64,000 nucleotides of DNA from Herminiimonas sp. (GTDB taxonomy: Bacteria > Pseudomonadota > Gammaproteobacteria > Burkholderiales > Burkholderiaceae): contig NZ_JAURVN010000004.1 in NCBI RefSeq assembly GCF_030655415.1, forward strand, positions 1 to 64,000. The letters are read 5' to 3'. Positions 16,265 through 27,885 of the stretch are shown one piece after another (within the stretch, counting starts at the first letter, position 1; the number at the start of each line of letters is the position of its first letter). The notes under the pieces were generated by a model that searched no databases, was not told the DNA's origin, and saw nothing but the letters and a program-made list of their open reading frames with translations. A program made the position numbers and the translations under genes.

Positions 16265-17884
16265 TTACTCCCATTCGATGGTCGCTGGTGGTTTGCCCGA
16301 GATATCGTAGACAACACGATTAATGCCGCGCACTTCATTAATAATGCGATTGGAAACATTACCCAACAATTCGTGTGGTAAATGTGCCCAGTGCGCCGTC
16401 ATGAAATCTTGCGTCTGCACTGCACGCAAGGCCACCACATATTCATAGGTGCGCCCATCGCCCATGACACCGACCGATTTGACTGGCAGGAATACGGCAA
16501 AAGCCTGGCTGGTGGCGTCGTACCAGTTGCGATGCGGAATACCGTTGTCCGTTGCTTCCGATGCGCCTGGTGCTAAGACGAATGGAGTCTTGCGCAGTTC
16601 TTCGATAAAAATCGCATCCGCACGACGTAACAAATCAGCAAATTCTTTTTTCACTTCACCAAGAATACGCACACCAAGGCCTGGGCCTGGGAATGGATGG
16701 CGATACACCATGTCGTGTGGCAAGCCGAGTGCTACGCCCAGCTTGCGCACTTCATCCTTGAACAATTCGCGCAACGGTTCAAGCAATTTCAGATTCAATG
16801 TTTCCGGCAAGCCGCCAACATTGTGATGACTCTTGATCGTGTGACCTTTTTTACCCTTGCCTGCACTCTCAATGACGTCAGGATAAATCGTGCCTTGCGC
16901 CAGCCATTTTGCGTTCTTGCGCTTGCCTGCTTCGACCTGGAAAACTTCAACGAACTCGCGTCCGATGATTTTGCGCTTGGCTTCGGGATCGCTCACGCCG
17001 GCCAGATGACCCATGAACTGATCCACGGCATCGATACGGATCACGTTCACGCCCAGATTGTCGGCGAACATGTCCATCACCATCTTGCCTTCGTCCAGAC
17101 GCAAAAGACCGTGATCCACGAAAACGCAGGTCAGTTGATCTCCAATCGCGCGATGGATCAAGGCTGCGGCAACGCTGCTATCGACGCCACCGGACAAGCC
17201 GAGAATGACTTCATCCGTACCAACTTGTTGACGAATTTTTTCAACTGCTTCAGCGATGTAATCGGGCATGTTCCAGTCCGATTTGCAGCCGCAAATATCA
17301 TGCACGAAACGCGCGATGATAGCCTTGCCTTGCACTGTGTGAGTAACTTCTGGATGGAACTGGAATGCGTACATGCGACGCGCTTCATCTGCCATGCCGG
17401 CGATTGGGCAGTTCGGTGTTGATGCCATCAGCTTGAAGCCAGGTGGCATTTCATTGACCTTGTCGCCATGACTCATCCAGACCTTCAACATGCCATGACC
17501 TTCAGCTGTGGTGAAGTCGCTGATGTCTTTCAATAAAGCAGTGTGACCATGGGCGCGGACTTCTGCGTAACCGAATTCACGCACTGTGCCGTTTTCTACC
17601 TTGCCGCCCAGTTGCTCCGCCATGGCTTGCATACCGTAGCAAATACCCATCACCGGCACACCTAATTCGAATACCGATTGCGGTACACGTGGTGTATCGT
17701 CGCCTTCGATTACCGAGTTAGGGCCACCCGAGAGAATTACGCCAGCCGCGCCGTAATTGCGTACGAACTCATCGCTGACATCATAGGGAAAGACTTCCGA
17801 AAAAACGCCAGAGTCGCGCACGCGACGTGCGATCAACTGAGTAACTTGGGAACCGAAATCGAGGATGAGAATTTTCGAATGCAT
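16265..17884 (-). CDS. guaA: GMP synthase (glutamine-hydrolysing)
   Basis: GuaA converts XMP to GMP with ATP and glutamine. The N-terminal class I amidotransferase domain (about 1-200) has Cys82 in GICYGMQ and the His/Glu pair in [10 protein letters not shown]. The ATP-pyrophosphatase domain follows with the PP-loop [10 protein letters not shown], and the C-terminal dimerisation domain ends in TTIEWE-like PPATIEWE. The length of 539 is slightly longer than E. coli GuaA (525). It lies downstream of guaB with one small gene between, giving the usual guaBA arrangement. Confidence 0.97.
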   Translation of the reverse strand: MHSKILILDFGSQVTQLIARRVRDSGVFSEVFPYDVSDEFVRNYGAAGVILSGGPNSVIEGDDTPRVPQSVFELGVPVMGICYGMQAMAEQLGGKVENGTVREFGYAEVRAHGHTALLKDISDFTTAEGHGMLKVWMSHGDKVNEMPPGFKLMASTPNCPIAGMADEARRMYAFQFHPEVTHTVQGKAIIARFVHDICGCKSDWNMPDYIAEAVEKIRQQVGTDEVILGLSGGVDSSVAAALIHRAIGDQLTCVFVDHGLLRLDEGKMVMDMFADNLGVNVIRIDAVDQFMGHLAGVSDPEAKRKIIGREFVEVFQVEAGKRKNAKWLAQGTIYPDVIESAGKGKKGHTIKSHHNVGGLPETLNLKLLEPLRELFKDEVRKLGVALGLPHDMVYRHPFPGPGLGVRILGEVKKEFADLLRRADAIFIEELRKTPFVLAPGASEATDNGIPHRNWYDATSQAFAVFLPVKSVGVMGDGRTYEYVVALRAVQTQDFMTAHWAHLPHELLGNVSNRIINEVRGINRVVYDISGKPPATIEWE

Positions 17885-17915
17885 GAGAGTGAGCTTAGCG
17901 TTTCAGGTGGAACAA

Positions 17916-18377
17916 TTATTGAGAAGAGGTGCTGCTGTGTGCTTCGACGTCGTACGCAGAAAAATGCAACTCCCGCTCCAGCAAAGCCACCAGATCAGTC
18001 ATCCAGTGTGCATCGCCAGCAGTAAAAGCACGTGAGCGCTCATGGATCAACGCCACTCTGCCAACGATATTGCCGGTGCGATTACGTAAAGGATGCAAGG
18101 CATAAAAAAGTACTTCGAAGTTGTCGATCTTGCCCATTGCCGGGCTGAATGGCGACGACTTCTCTGGCATCACATGCAAGGCTTCGTTTAAAGGCAGTTG
18201 CGCGCAATACTGATGTGCTTGTGTAGCAAGTCGTGATTCTTTTCCATGCAAATACACGACACAGGCAGTTACCCCAAACAGACTTTTACCCAAGCGCTCG
18301 ATACGGGCAACAGCATCAGAAAAACTTTCATGCTGTTCGCCCGTGTTCGTCACATCAGCGCTAGAAGCATCCATCAT
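17916..18377 (-). CDS. GAF-like small protein between guaB and guaA
   Basis: This 153-residue soluble protein has a single GAF-like domain. Residues 20-45 (DAVARIERLGKSLFGVTACVVYL) resemble the first helix and strand of GAF domains, and the late segment (IVGRVALIHERSRAFTAGDAHWMTDLVALLERELHF) matches the typical GAF ending of a strand, a loop and a long helix. The middle is short and degenerate, and no output domain or catalytic motif is present. It sits 12 bp after guaB and 31 bp before guaA, so it is co-transcribed with purine-synthesis genes. A nucleotide or redox sensory role is possible but unproven. Confidence 0.8.
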   Translation of the reverse strand: MMDASSADVTNTGEQHESFSDAVARIERLGKSLFGVTACVVYLHGKESRLATQAHQYCAQLPLNEALHVMPEKSSPFSPAMGKIDNFEVLFYALHPLRNRTGNIVGRVALIHERSRAFTAGDAHWMTDLVALLERELHFSAYDVEAHSSTSSQ

Positions 18378-18389
18378 TACAGCGCAACC

Positions 18390-19859
<1,470 letters not shown>

Positions 19860-20013
19860 CTAGTGGCGCAAAAGCGAATTATACAGAAATCCGTTTCATA
19901 CGTCCTGCCCTTGCTACAAGTTGACGCTAAAATTTCCTTTTGCATTGACAGACAAGGGGAAGCATGGCGAAATCGCACTAGTATTCACCCCGCCCTTTTC
20001 TTGAGGATTTGTC

Positions 20014-20520
20014 ATGCATGCACCCGCTTTGAAACGCTTTACTGTTGCCATCCTGTTAGCCAGTTGTGCCGGCGCCGCTTTGGCGCAATACGTATGGCTC
20101 AACGAGAAAGGCGTGAAACAGTATTCGGATACAGCGCCTCCGGCATCGGTGCCAAACAGCCAAATCCTGAAATCGCCTAGGGGGTCGACACCGGCTAACG
20201 CTCCGGCCAAATCCGCGGATGAACCTGCGAGCGAAAGTGAAGCGACAAAGAAAGGGCCGCAGACGACCGCAGAAAAAAACGCCGACTACAATAAACGCAA
20301 GTCTGAAAAAGCCGAAAAAGACAAGGAAACGGAGCAGAAAACTAAATTCGCAGCCGACAAGAAAAAAAATTGCGAGCAAGCCAGCAATTACAAACGCACG
20401 CTGGATTCAGGAGAACGCATCAGCCGCCTGGATCCTTCCGGCGAGCGTTCGTATATGAGCGATGAAGAGCGTGCGCAGGAGACGCGCAACACCAATCGCA
20501 TCATGGATGAATGCAAATAA
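20014..20520 (+). CDS. DUF4124 domain-containing exported protein
   Basis: This 168-residue protein begins with a Sec signal peptide (KRFTVAILLASCAGAALA, probable cleavage before QYVW at about residue 24). A DUF4124 domain follows directly: QYVWLNEKGVKQYSDTAPP, a short beta-rich module common at the N-terminus of betaproteobacterial envelope proteins. The rest is a highly charged Lys/Glu-rich low-complexity helix (about 65-125) with two later motifs (DPSGERSYMSDEERA). The function is unknown; a periplasmic location is likely. A bidirectional terminator lies just after the stop codon. Confidence 0.9.
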   Translation: MHAPALKRFTVAILLASCAGAALAQYVWLNEKGVKQYSDTAPPASVPNSQILKSPRGSTPANAPAKSADEPASESEATKKGPQTTAEKNADYNKRKSEKAEKDKETEQKTKFAADKKKNCEQASNYKRTLDSGERISRLDPSGERSYMSDEERAQETRNTNRIMDECK

Positions 20521-20525
20521 GAAAT

Positions 20526-20556
20526 AAAAAAGCCGTTGAATTCAACGGCTTTTTTA
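20526..20556. terminator. bidirectional terminator between DUF4124 gene and rnfH
   Basis: A perfect palindrome, AGCCGTTGAA pairing with TTCAACGGCT (20531-20550), is flanked by an A-run on the left and a T-run on the right. It can therefore serve the plus-strand DUF4124 gene and the minus-strand ratA-rnfH pair, whose stops lie on either side. Confidence 0.92.
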
Positions 20557-20557
20557 T

Positions 20558-20884
20558 TTACGACTTCTTTTTAGAATCCTTGCTTTCCGCCCGCTTGCGG
20601 CGTGAATCTTTGGGATCTGCGATCAAGGGTCTGTAAATTTCAACCCGATCATGTTCGCGCAAAATCGTATCCAACGTTTTCACCTTGCCGTAAATGCCGA
20701 CCCGCCAGACGGTGAGATCAATTTCCAAAGCTTGCTGAATGATTCCACTGCTCAAAATTGCTTGCTGGATGCTTGTGCCAGGCGCAACCATCTGTGTCAG
20801 CAAAAACTGCTTGTCCGGCCGCGCGTAACAAATCTGAATCGAAATCGAAGCAGGAGTTGCCGACGAAGCGGATGCATCAGCCAT
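20558..20884 (-). CDS. rnfH: RnfH family ubiquitin-fold protein (RatB)
   Basis: This small beta-grasp protein of about 108 residues belongs to the RnfH/UPF0125 family. The conserved segment ISIQICYARPDKQFLLTQ opens the fold, followed by GTSIQQAI, VWRVGIYGKV and the family end DRVEIYRPLIADPKDSRRKRA. ATG 20884 overlaps the ratA stop by 8 bp; an alternative ATG lies three codons earlier, and the frame continues further upstream inside ratA. The family is linked to Rnf complexes and, as RatB, to RatA, but its biochemical role is not settled. A Lys/Ser-rich tail ends the protein. Confidence 0.9.
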   Translation of the reverse strand: MADASASSATPASISIQICYARPDKQFLLTQMVAPGTSIQQAILSSGIIQQALEIDLTVWRVGIYGKVKTLDTILREHDRVEIYRPLIADPKDSRRKRAESKDSKKKS

Positions 20885-21308
20885 ACACTTCATCCGCACG
20901 TTTGCTGAATGAATCAACAAAACTGGTCGCGATCATATTGAATACCGGTCCGATTATCGATTCGATCAGTCGATTCGAGAATTCATACTGCAGGTCGAAT
21001 TCAATCTTGCAGGCATCTTCGCGCAAGGGCTTGAATACCCATGTACCATGCAGCTCCTTGAATGGACCTTCAAGCAAACGCATCGTCATTGACACCGGCC
21101 GTACCGTGGTGTTCTCAGTCGTGAAGCTTTGCTTGATACCGTGATAGTTGATCATGATGCTGGCGACCAGCCGACCTTCTTCGCGCTGCTTGACGTCAAC
21201 GCCGCCGCACCATGGCAAAAATTGAGGATAATCCTCGACCCGATCGACCAGCGCGAACATCTGTTCGGCGCTGTAACCCAGTAAAACTGTTTTGTGCACT
21301 ACTGCCAT
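20877..21308 (-). CDS. ratA: RatA family START-domain protein (coenzyme Q-binding/ribosome-association toxin)
   Basis: This 143-residue single START/polyketide-cyclase domain is typical of RatA/COQ10-like proteins: VLLGYSAEQMFALVDRVEDYPQFLPWCGG near the N-terminus and VSMTMRLLEGPFKELHGTWVFKPL in the middle. E. coli RatA was described as a toxin blocking 70S formation, while the COQ10 homologues bind ubiquinone; which activity applies here cannot be told from sequence. It is followed by rnfH with an 8-bp overlap and is divergent from smpB, the same arrangement as in E. coli. Confidence 0.93.
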   Translation of the reverse strand: MAVVHKTVLLGYSAEQMFALVDRVEDYPQFLPWCGGVDVKQREEGRLVASIMINYHGIKQSFTTENTTVRPVSMTMRLLEGPFKELHGTWVFKPLREDACKIEFDLQYEFSNRLIESIIGPVFNMIATSFVDSFSKRADEVYG

Positions 21309-21371
21309 CGAATAAGAACCGTTTGATAGAATCGCAGAGTTGCCATTTTAACCGACCATTAGCCGAAACTC

Positions 21372-21821
21372 ATGAGCATTGTTGATAACAGAAAAGCATT
21401 TCACGATTATTTTATCGAGGAACGCTTTGAGGCCGGCATCGTATTACAAGGTTGGGAAGTCAAAGCCATCCGTGCCGGACGCTCACAATTAAAAGAAGCA
21501 TACGTGATTGTACGCAATGACGAAATCTTCTTGTTCGGCGCGCACATCAGCCCCTTGTCATCCGCCTCCACTCACGTGACGCCAGATCCGGTGCGCACGC
21601 GCAAGCTATTGCTGAAATCAGAAGAAATCAAAAAACTGGTTGTAAAGGTTGAACGTGCCGGCTATACGCTGGTGCCGCTGAACCTGCATTTTCAAAAAGG
21701 CTATATCAAATGCGAAATCGGGCTGGCTAAAGGTAAAAAGCAGCACGACAAACGCGATAGCGAAAAAGAGCGCGATACGCAGCGCGAAATTCAGTCGGTA
21801 ATGAAACAAAACCGACGATAA
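21372..21821 (+). CDS. smpB: SsrA-binding protein SmpB
   Basis: SmpB (149 residues) binds tmRNA and mimics the tRNA anticodon arm during trans-translation rescue of stalled ribosomes. Diagnostic segments are [29 protein letters not shown] near the start, [20 protein letters not shown], and the Lys/Arg-rich C-terminal tail ([17 protein letters not shown]) that enters the mRNA channel. The tmRNA gene itself is not in this window. It stands alone on the plus strand, divergent from ratA and ended by a strong terminator. Confidence 0.97.
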   Translation: MSIVDNRKAFHDYFIEERFEAGIVLQGWEVKAIRAGRSQLKEAYVIVRNDEIFLFGAHISPLSSASTHVTPDPVRTRKLLLKSEEIKKLVVKVERAGYTLVPLNLHFQKGYIKCEIGLAKGKKQHDKRDSEKERDTQREIQSVMKQNRR

Positions 21822-21849
21822 AAAACGGCGCCCTTGAGCGCCGTTTTTC
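21818..21849. terminator. bidirectional terminator after smpB
   Basis: A 10-bp stem (AAAAACGGCG with CGCCGTTTTT) around a loop containing CCTTGA overlaps the end of smpB. A-runs and T-runs on both sides let it act for smpB and, on the other strand, for the SPFH/nfeD transcript that ends at 21894. Confidence 0.9.
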
Positions 21850-21893
21850 ATTTTCAAGAATCGATGTCTGAAACATCCAGCGATTCCATCACA

Positions 21894-22829
21894 TTACAAC
21901 TTGGTTTGCGTCCCCTGCGATTTCACCACTTGCATGGCAGTCGCAATCAAACCACCGATATCTCCCAGATTGGCAGGGATGATGATGGAATTATTTGTCT
22001 TCGCCAGTTTTCCAAAAGCTTCAACATATTGCTCAGCCACTTTCAAATTCACCGCATCAGAACCACCAGGTTCTTGAATTGCTGCGGCCGTCTTGCGAAT
22101 CGCTTCAGCACTCGCTACAGCGATCGACAAAATTGCCGAAGCTTCACCTTGCGCACGATTAATAGCGGCCTGCTTCTCGCCTTCTGAACGCGCAATCGAT
22201 GCTTCACGCTCACCAGTCGCGATATTGATTTGCTCTTGCTTGCGACCTTCGGACGCTGCGATCAACGCGCGCTTTTCACGCTCTGCGGTAATTTGCGATT
22301 GCATCGCATGCAGAATTTCGCGCGGCGGTGTCAGATCCTTGATCTCATAACGCAATACTTTGACGCCCCAGTTGGAAGCCGATTCATCAACAGCATTGAC
22401 GATGCTGTGATTGATCAGATCACGTTCTTCAAAGGTTTTATCCAATTCCATGCGACCAATGACCGAACGCAAAGTCGTTTGTGCCAATTGTGAAATTGCA
22501 GAAATATAATTCGATGATCCATACGATGCACGCATAGGGTCAGTCACCTGAAAGTACAAAATGCCGTCGACTTCCAGCTGTGTATTGTCTTTAGTGATAC
22601 AGACCTGCATAGGCACATCTAATGGAATTTCCTTCAGCGAATGTTTGTAGGCGATGCGATCTATGAATGGCAATACGATCTTCAAGCCAGGGCCCAAGGT
22701 CGCATGATATTTACCCAGACGCTCAACGACCCATGCGTGCTGTTGCGGAACGACATTGACGGTCTTGATGACAAAGACAATGACGACGAACAATAGAAAA
22801 ATGATGGTAGTACTGGTAGTACCGAACAT
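21894..22829 (-). CDS. SPFH/band 7 membrane protein (stomatin-like, QmcA type)
   Basis: This 311-residue protein has one N-terminal membrane helix (TIIFLLFVVIVFVIKTV), then an SPFH/band 7 domain (VVPQQHAWVVERLGKYHATLGPGL through EIKDLTPPREI) and a long Ala/Glu-rich coiled coil (AEREKRALIAASEGRKQEQINIATG). The order matches paraslipin/QmcA proteins that form large cage-like oligomers in microdomains and often act with FtsH-type proteases. The preceding gene is an NfeD protein, the usual partner. The start has AAAAGGAG close upstream. Confidence 0.93.
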   Translation of the reverse strand: MFGTTSTTIIFLLFVVIVFVIKTVNVVPQQHAWVVERLGKYHATLGPGLKIVLPFIDRIAYKHSLKEIPLDVPMQVCITKDNTQLEVDGILYFQVTDPMRASYGSSNYISAISQLAQTTLRSVIGRMELDKTFEERDLINHSIVNAVDESASNWGVKVLRYEIKDLTPPREILHAMQSQITAEREKRALIAASEGRKQEQINIATGEREASIARSEGEKQAAINRAQGEASAILSIAVASAEAIRKTAAAIQEPGGSDAVNLKVAEQYVEAFGKLAKTNNSIIIPANLGDIGGLIATAMQVVKSQGTQTKL

Positions 22830-22939
22830 ATGAACTCCTTTTTTAATACACTTCTGAATGCGCTTACGAACAAGCTTATAAACACGCGTATGAACACGCC
22901 GATGTGTCGAACAGGATCTTACACAATGGTGGCAGCGCC

Positions 22940-23392
22940 TTAATCGCCTACCGTGTCGTTATTGATGAGCATCAAGCGATTGCCCTGCACTTCCTGAATG
23001 CGAAACACGCCAGGCACGGCAGTGCCGCCGCTCGCAAGTTCCACATCCCACTGTGCACCGCGATACATCACGCGAGCATGACTGGCGGCACCGGGAACAT
23101 TACGCCATTCACTTACTTCAATGGTTTGGCCGATATCGAGATTGATGCCCGAATCGCGCGCCGAGTTGATATTTGATGGGCGACCAAAGCGGCTACGACG
23201 TAACGCAAAAGTAGCGACAGCTGCCACAACTGCGGCGACTATGCATTGCCAGCTTCCGCTACCGCCGGCGAGTGCGACGGCACCGCCCGCTGCTGCGCCT
23301 GTGCCTATCATCAGCAAATAAAAAGTGCCGCTTGCCATTTCCAATATGATCAGCACACATGCCACCGCAAACCAAATCATCCAGTCGGTCAT
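22940..23392 (-). CDS. NfeD family membrane protein
   Basis: This 150-residue short NfeD protein has membrane helices at about 3-25 and 30-65 and a C-terminal soluble beta-barrel OB-type domain (GQTIEVSEWRNVPGAASHARVMYRGAQWDVEL). It lacks the ClpP-like protease domain of long NfeD proteins. The open frame continues to 23461, but ATG 23392 with AAAGGA upstream begins the hydrophobic MTDWMIWFAVACVLII typical of the family. Paired with the downstream SPFH gene (110 bp), it probably regulates or anchors the SPFH oligomer. Confidence 0.92.
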   Translation of the reverse strand: MTDWMIWFAVACVLIILEMASGTFYLLMIGTGAAAGGAVALAGGSGSWQCIVAAVVAAVATFALRRSRFGRPSNINSARDSGINLDIGQTIEVSEWRNVPGAASHARVMYRGAQWDVELASGGTAVPGVFRIQEVQGNRLMLINNDTVGD

Positions 23393-23411
23393 CTGTATTC
23401 CTTTCAACGCA

Positions 23412-23452
23412 TAAAAACAAAAACCCTCGGAGTCCGTTGGGCAGCGAGGGTT
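23412..23452 (-). terminator. intrinsic terminator downstream of ppsA
   Basis: On the minus strand AACCCTCG (23452-23445) pairs with CGAGGGTT (23429-23422) around a 15-nt loop and is followed by TTTGTTTTTA. It lies between the ppsA stop (23565) and the nfeD start (23392), so it likely ends ppsA transcription. It could also act as an attenuator for nfeD. Confidence 0.75.
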
Positions 23453-23484
23453 GAGAACCACGATGAAACTTGTTCAGTGTCAGC

Positions 23485-23549
23485 CGGTCGGGTGCATACA
23501 GTCTAGTCTAAAAAACTGAACTGAAAAATAAAATCGAATGACCCGACCG
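23485..23549. repeat. widely spaced inverted repeat in the ppsA 3' region
   Basis: CGGTCGGGT (23485-23493) and ACCCGACCG (23541-23549) are perfect complements with 47 nt between. They lie just past the ppsA stop and upstream of the ppsA terminator hairpin. They could form a long-range mRNA 3' structure. Confidence 0.45.
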
Positions 23550-23564
23550 TTTTCACTTTATTTT

Positions 23565-26003
23565 TTATAGACGTTTGGCTAGGTTCTGCCATGTTTCGAT
23601 CACCGAATCCGGATTAAGTGAAAGCGAAGTAATACCTTCTTTCATCAACCACTCGGCGAAGTCCGGATGATCCGATGGGCCCTGACCACAGATGCCGACA
23701 TACTTGCCCTGCTTGCGACATGCCGCAATCGCGCGCGAGAACAATGCCAGTACAGCAGGATCGCGTTCGTCGAAATCGGCAGCCAGAATTTCCATACCGG
23801 AATCGCGATCAAGACCCAGCGTCAACTGCGTCAAATCGTTGGAACCGATAGAGAAACCATCGAAGTAATTCAAGAACTCTTCAGCCAGAATTGCATTCGA
23901 TGGCACTTCGCACATCATGATGATGCGTAAGCCGTTTTCGCCACGCTTGAGGCCATTCTTCGCCAGCAAGTCGATGACTTTTTCAGCTTGGCCCAAGGTT
24001 CGTACGAACGGCACCATGATCTCGACGTTGGTCAATCCCATTTCGTCACGCACGCGTTTCATCGCCTTGCATTCCATCTCGAATGATTCAGCGAAGTCCG
24101 GCGCAAGGTAACGCGCTACACCGCGAAAACCGAGCATAGGATTTTCTTCGTCCGGCTCGTAACGCGAACCACCGATCAATTTTTTGTACTCGTTCGATTT
24201 GAAATCCGACAGACGCACAATCACTGGTTTAGGCCAGAATGCAGCGCCGATGGTGGCAATACCTTCCGCCAGCTTGTCGATATAAAAAGCGCGCGGCGAA
24301 GCATGACCGCGTGCAACCGATTCCACTGCTTTTTTCAAATCAGGATCGATGTGCGGATATTCCAAAATTGCTTTTGGATGCACGCCGATATTGTTGTTGA
24401 TGATGAATTCCAGACGTGCCAAACCAACACCTGCATTTGGAATCGATTGGAAGTCAAACGCGAGTTGAGGATTACCAACGTTGAGCGTGATCTTCAACGG
24501 CAGTTCAGGCAAATCGCCACGTGCGATTTCTGTCACTTCTGATTCGAGCAAGCCGTCATAGACTTTGCCTTCGTCACCCTCGGCGCACGATACAGTGACC
24601 AGCGCGCCATCCTTCAATAACTCAGTCGCGTCACCACAACCAACCACAGCCGGCACACCCAACTCACGCGCGATAATCGCTGCGTGACAAGTACGACCGC
24701 CACGATTCGTAATGATCGCGGATGCGCGTTTCATGACCGGTTCCCAGTTCGGGTCCGTCATATCAGCGACCAATACGTCACCTGGTTGCACACGCTCCAT
24801 ATCTGCTGCATCGAGAATCACACGCACAGGACCGGCGCCGATCTTTTGACCAATAGCGCGACCGACAGTCAATACTGTGCCGCTACCTTTCATCTTGAAG
24901 CGTTGCTGCACATCGGTCGGCTTTTGCTGCGACTTGACGGTTTCTGGACGCGCTTGCAGGATGTACAACTGACCATCCAAACCGTCCTTGCCCCATTCGA
25001 TGTCCATCGGACGGCCGTAGTGCTTTTCAATGATGACCGCGTACTTGGCGAGTTGCACGATTTCTTCATCGGTCAACGAGTAGCGATTGCGCATGCCGAT
25101 AGGTACATCAACGGTTTGCACTGAACGTCCAGCTTTCGCTTCAGCAGTGAATTCCATCTTGATCAGTTTGGAACCGATGTTGCGACGAATGATAGGCAAC
25201 TTGCCTTGTTCCAGCATCGGCTTGTGTACGTAGAATTCATCAGGATTGACTGCACCCTGCACCACTGTTTCACCCAGACCGTAACTCGATGTAATGAATA
25301 CCACATCCGTGAAACCGGATTCGGTATCCAGAGTGAACATCACACCAGCCGAACCCAGATCAGAACGGACCATGCGCTGCACGCCAGCCGACAAGGCAAC
25401 TTCGGCATGAGTGAAGCCTTTGTGTACGCGATACGAGATAGCGCGATCGTTGTAGAGCGAAGCGAAAACGTGCTTGATTGCTTCCAGCACATTGTCGATG
25501 CCAACTACATTGAGGAAGGTTTCCTGCTGACCGGCAAAAGACGCATCCGGCAAATCTTCAGCAGTTGCGGAAGAACGCACGGCAAACGACATTTCCTTGG
25601 ATGAATCAGCGGAAAGATTTTGATAGTACTGTTGAATTTCACTCAGAAGTCGCGGTTGGAAAGGTGTCTCCACTATCCAGTTACGAATCTCAGCGCCGGC
25701 TTTGGCGAGCGAACGCACATCGTCGATATCCAGATCAGCGAGTCGATCTGCAATACGTTGCGCCAGACTGAGTCCGCCGTTTTCGCTATACGCCAAAAAA
25801 TCTCTGAACGCTTGCGCCGTAGTGGCAAAACCACCCGGCACGCGGACGCCAGCTTCTGCAAGCTGACTGATCATTTCGCCCAGCGAAGAGTTTTTGCCCC
25901 CCACTGAATCTACATCAGACATCCGTAGATGTTCGAAGGAAATGACATAGCTTCCCTCTACTGCCTGGTCAGACTTGCTCCCAGTGTTTATAACATTCGA
26001 CAT
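23565..26003 (-). CDS. ppsA: phosphoenolpyruvate synthase (pyruvate, water dikinase)
   Basis: PpsA makes phosphoenolpyruvate from pyruvate and ATP (yielding AMP and phosphate), supporting gluconeogenesis. The 812-residue protein has the N-terminal ATP-grasp domain ([34 protein letters not shown]), the swivelling phosphohistidine domain with the catalytic His in [14 protein letters not shown], and the C-terminal PEP-binding barrel ending with [19 protein letters not shown] and [17 protein letters not shown] (active-site Cys). It is divergent from ppsR, its regulator. Length agrees with E. coli PpsA (792). Confidence 0.97.
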   Translation of the reverse strand: MSNVINTGSKSDQAVEGSYVISFEHLRMSDVDSVGGKNSSLGEMISQLAEAGVRVPGGFATTAQAFRDFLAYSENGGLSLAQRIADRLADLDIDDVRSLAKAGAEIRNWIVETPFQPRLLSEIQQYYQNLSADSSKEMSFAVRSSATAEDLPDASFAGQQETFLNVVGIDNVLEAIKHVFASLYNDRAISYRVHKGFTHAEVALSAGVQRMVRSDLGSAGVMFTLDTESGFTDVVFITSSYGLGETVVQGAVNPDEFYVHKPMLEQGKLPIIRRNIGSKLIKMEFTAEAKAGRSVQTVDVPIGMRNRYSLTDEEIVQLAKYAVIIEKHYGRPMDIEWGKDGLDGQLYILQARPETVKSQQKPTDVQQRFKMKGSGTVLTVGRAIGQKIGAGPVRVILDAADMERVQPGDVLVADMTDPNWEPVMKRASAIITNRGGRTCHAAIIARELGVPAVVGCGDATELLKDGALVTVSCAEGDEGKVYDGLLESEVTEIARGDLPELPLKITLNVGNPQLAFDFQSIPNAGVGLARLEFIINNNIGVHPKAILEYPHIDPDLKKAVESVARGHASPRAFYIDKLAEGIATIGAAFWPKPVIVRLSDFKSNEYKKLIGGSRYEPDEENPMLGFRGVARYLAPDFAESFEMECKAMKRVRDEMGLTNVEIMVPFVRTLGQAEKVIDLLAKNGLKRGENGLRIIMMCEVPSNAILAEEFLNYFDGFSIGSNDLTQLTLGLDRDSGMEILAADFDERDPAVLALFSRAIAACRKQGKYVGICGQGPSDHPDFAEWLMKEGITSLSLNPDSVIETWQNLAKRL

Positions 26004-26185
26004 AACAACCTCTGCTTTGATGACAAGAAATCTTCATGCGTGCCTTTATTGGCCGACAGTTTTTGTTATTCTTCGAGAGTCGCCACTGGACAAAATAGCT
26101 ATTGGCCGCCATTTTACAGAATCCCGTATCAATGCGCATCGCAGTGCAGCATTTTTTTAACTTACAGTAGTCTTACATTTCACTC

Positions 26186-27031
26186 ATGGCCACTTCTTCC
26201 GAACGTAATACGCTCAGTGCACGCACTGTCTTTTTTGTTTCTGATGGAACAGGTATCACTGCAGAAACTTTCGGCCATTCAGTGCTGACGCAGTTTGACT
26301 TGCGCTTCAAACAGATACGTTTGCCGTTCATCGACACGCTCGACAAGGCGCATGATGCACTGCGCAAAATCAATGATGCCTTTGCCATCGATGGTCAACG
26401 GCCAATTGTTTTTTCTACTTTAGTAAAAGCAGATCTATCGAATGTGGTGCGGCTATCCAAAGGCATGCACATGGATCTGATTCAAACCTTCGTCGAGCCG
26501 CTTGAACAAGAACTGGGAGTCAAATCCACACATACGATAGGCCGCAGTCATACCGGCACTGATTCGGAAGAGTATAAAAATCGTATCGAAGCGATCAACT
26601 TTTCGCTGGCGCACGATGACGGCCAATCGAACAAGAATTTATCGGGAGCAGATGTAATTTTGGTCGGCGTATCACGCTCAGGTAAAACACCAACCAGTTT
26701 ATTCCTGGCGATGCAATACGGCATCAAGGCGGCGAACTATCCATTGATCCCTGATGATTTTGAAAGAGAGAAATTGCCTAGCGGATTAGCGCCATACAAG
26801 AGCAAGATGTTTGGACTCTCGATTGCGCCAGATCGATTGGCAGAAATCCGCAATGAACGTTTACCAGGCAGCAAATATGCTGCATTGGAAAACTGTCGCT
26901 ACGAAGTCAATGAAGCAGAAAAAATGATGCGCCGCGAAGGCATACGCTGGATGTCATCGACGACTAAATCTATCGAAGAAATTGCGGCGACGATATTGCA
27001 GGAAATTAAATCCGAGCAACGACCTTATTAA
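26186..27031 (+). CDS. ppsR: PEP synthase regulatory protein (bifunctional kinase/pyrophosphorylase, DUF299)
   Basis: This 281-residue member of the DUF299 family uses ADP to inactivate PEP synthase by threonine phosphorylation and removes the phosphate by phosphorolysis. The family signature is visible: [19 protein letters not shown] at the start and the P-loop [10 protein letters not shown] (161-170), then SVYLAMQ-like [17 protein letters not shown]. The gene is divergent from ppsA with 182 bp between, so enzyme and regulator share one control region. Confidence 0.96.
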   Translation: MATSSERNTLSARTVFFVSDGTGITAETFGHSVLTQFDLRFKQIRLPFIDTLDKAHDALRKINDAFAIDGQRPIVFSTLVKADLSNVVRLSKGMHMDLIQTFVEPLEQELGVKSTHTIGRSHTGTDSEEYKNRIEAINFSLAHDDGQSNKNLSGADVILVGVSRSGKTPTSLFLAMQYGIKAANYPLIPDDFEREKLPSGLAPYKSKMFGLSIAPDRLAEIRNERLPGSKYAALENCRYEVNEAEKMMRREGIRWMSSTTKSIEEIAATILQEIKSEQRPY

Positions 27032-27049
27032 AAAAACTAGCGTGAAATT

Positions 27050-27850
27050 TTAGTTTGAAGTTTGTTGCCGCACTTGCTCGAAAAAACATACTGCCGAGCT
27101 TGCTGCAACGTTCAGCGATTCAATCGCGCCTAGATGAGGAATCGTGGCTTGATGCGTGGACAAGGCCAACAAATGTTCCGCGACGCCCTGCCCTTCATGC
27201 CCAAACAGCCAAGCTACCGACTGCTTCAGATCCAGATCGTAGATACGTTTTTCTGCATACGAACTAGTGGCGATGACGGGAATATCGGCGCGCTTGATCA
27301 AAGCTTCCAGATCGACATTTTCAAATATCTCTATCAAAAAATGCGCGCCCATTCCCGCGCGCAATACCTTGGGTGACCATGCGAACGTGGTACCTGGGCC
27401 GCAAAATACTTGCTTGATCCCAGCGGCGGCGGCGCTGCGTACGATGGAGCCGAAATTACCAGGATCCTGCACCTTATCCAGCAATACTGCGGATTGCGCC
27501 AAGCGCTGTGGCTCGACCTGTTCGGGCGTATCAACCACAAACAAAATATCAACGCCATGTTCAACCTGACTTAGTGCGTGGAACAAGGCATCAGGCAGCA
27601 CGATACTTTGACTATCACCACACTCTTGCAGAATGACTTTCACTTCGCTATTGAGTAAAGCCGTTTCGCTGACGATGCAAACAGGTGGACTACCAATGTG
27701 CTGCAAATACGCTTCACACAGATGTACGCCGTCCAGCAGAGTGCGGCCCGCCTTGCGACGTGCCTGCGAACTGGTAGCGAGAAGTTTCCATTCTTTATAG
27801 AGTGGATTGTCACGCGATGAAATTGTTTTGAGCGTCATGATTAGCAGCAA
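27050..27850 (-). CDS. TrmH/SpoU family RNA 2'-O-methyltransferase
   Basis: This 266-residue SPOUT methyltransferase has an N-terminal substrate-binding part (SRDNPLYKEWKLLATSSQARRKAGRTLLDGVHL) and a C-terminal knotted SAM domain with three motifs: VLLDKVQDPGNFGSIVRSAAAAGI, WLFGHEGQGV and IPHLGAIESLNVAASSAVCFFE. These match the RlmB/TrmH group, but the exact rRNA or tRNA target cannot be decided. The N-terminus resembles the TsnR/YsgA-type family rather than canonical RlmB. It follows rnhB by 35 bp as the last gene of the long minus-strand cluster. Confidence 0.9.
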   Translation of the reverse strand: MLLIMTLKTISSRDNPLYKEWKLLATSSQARRKAGRTLLDGVHLCEAYLQHIGSPPVCIVSETALLNSEVKVILQECGDSQSIVLPDALFHALSQVEHGVDILFVVDTPEQVEPQRLAQSAVLLDKVQDPGNFGSIVRSAAAAGIKQVFCGPGTTFAWSPKVLRAGMGAHFLIEIFENVDLEALIKRADIPVIATSSYAEKRIYDLDLKQSVAWLFGHEGQGVAEHLLALSTHQATIPHLGAIESLNVAASSAVCFFEQVRQQTSN

Positions 27851-27885
27851 TGCATCTGGCGGTTTTTGTCGCGACTATTTGGTAA

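Noticed and set aside
20877..21308. ratA-rnfH as a true toxin-antitoxin pair
   Set aside because: Although named RatA/RatB, the pair is a conserved housekeeping neighbour of smpB and homologues are linked to ubiquinone; an addiction-module reading is not supported by the sequence.
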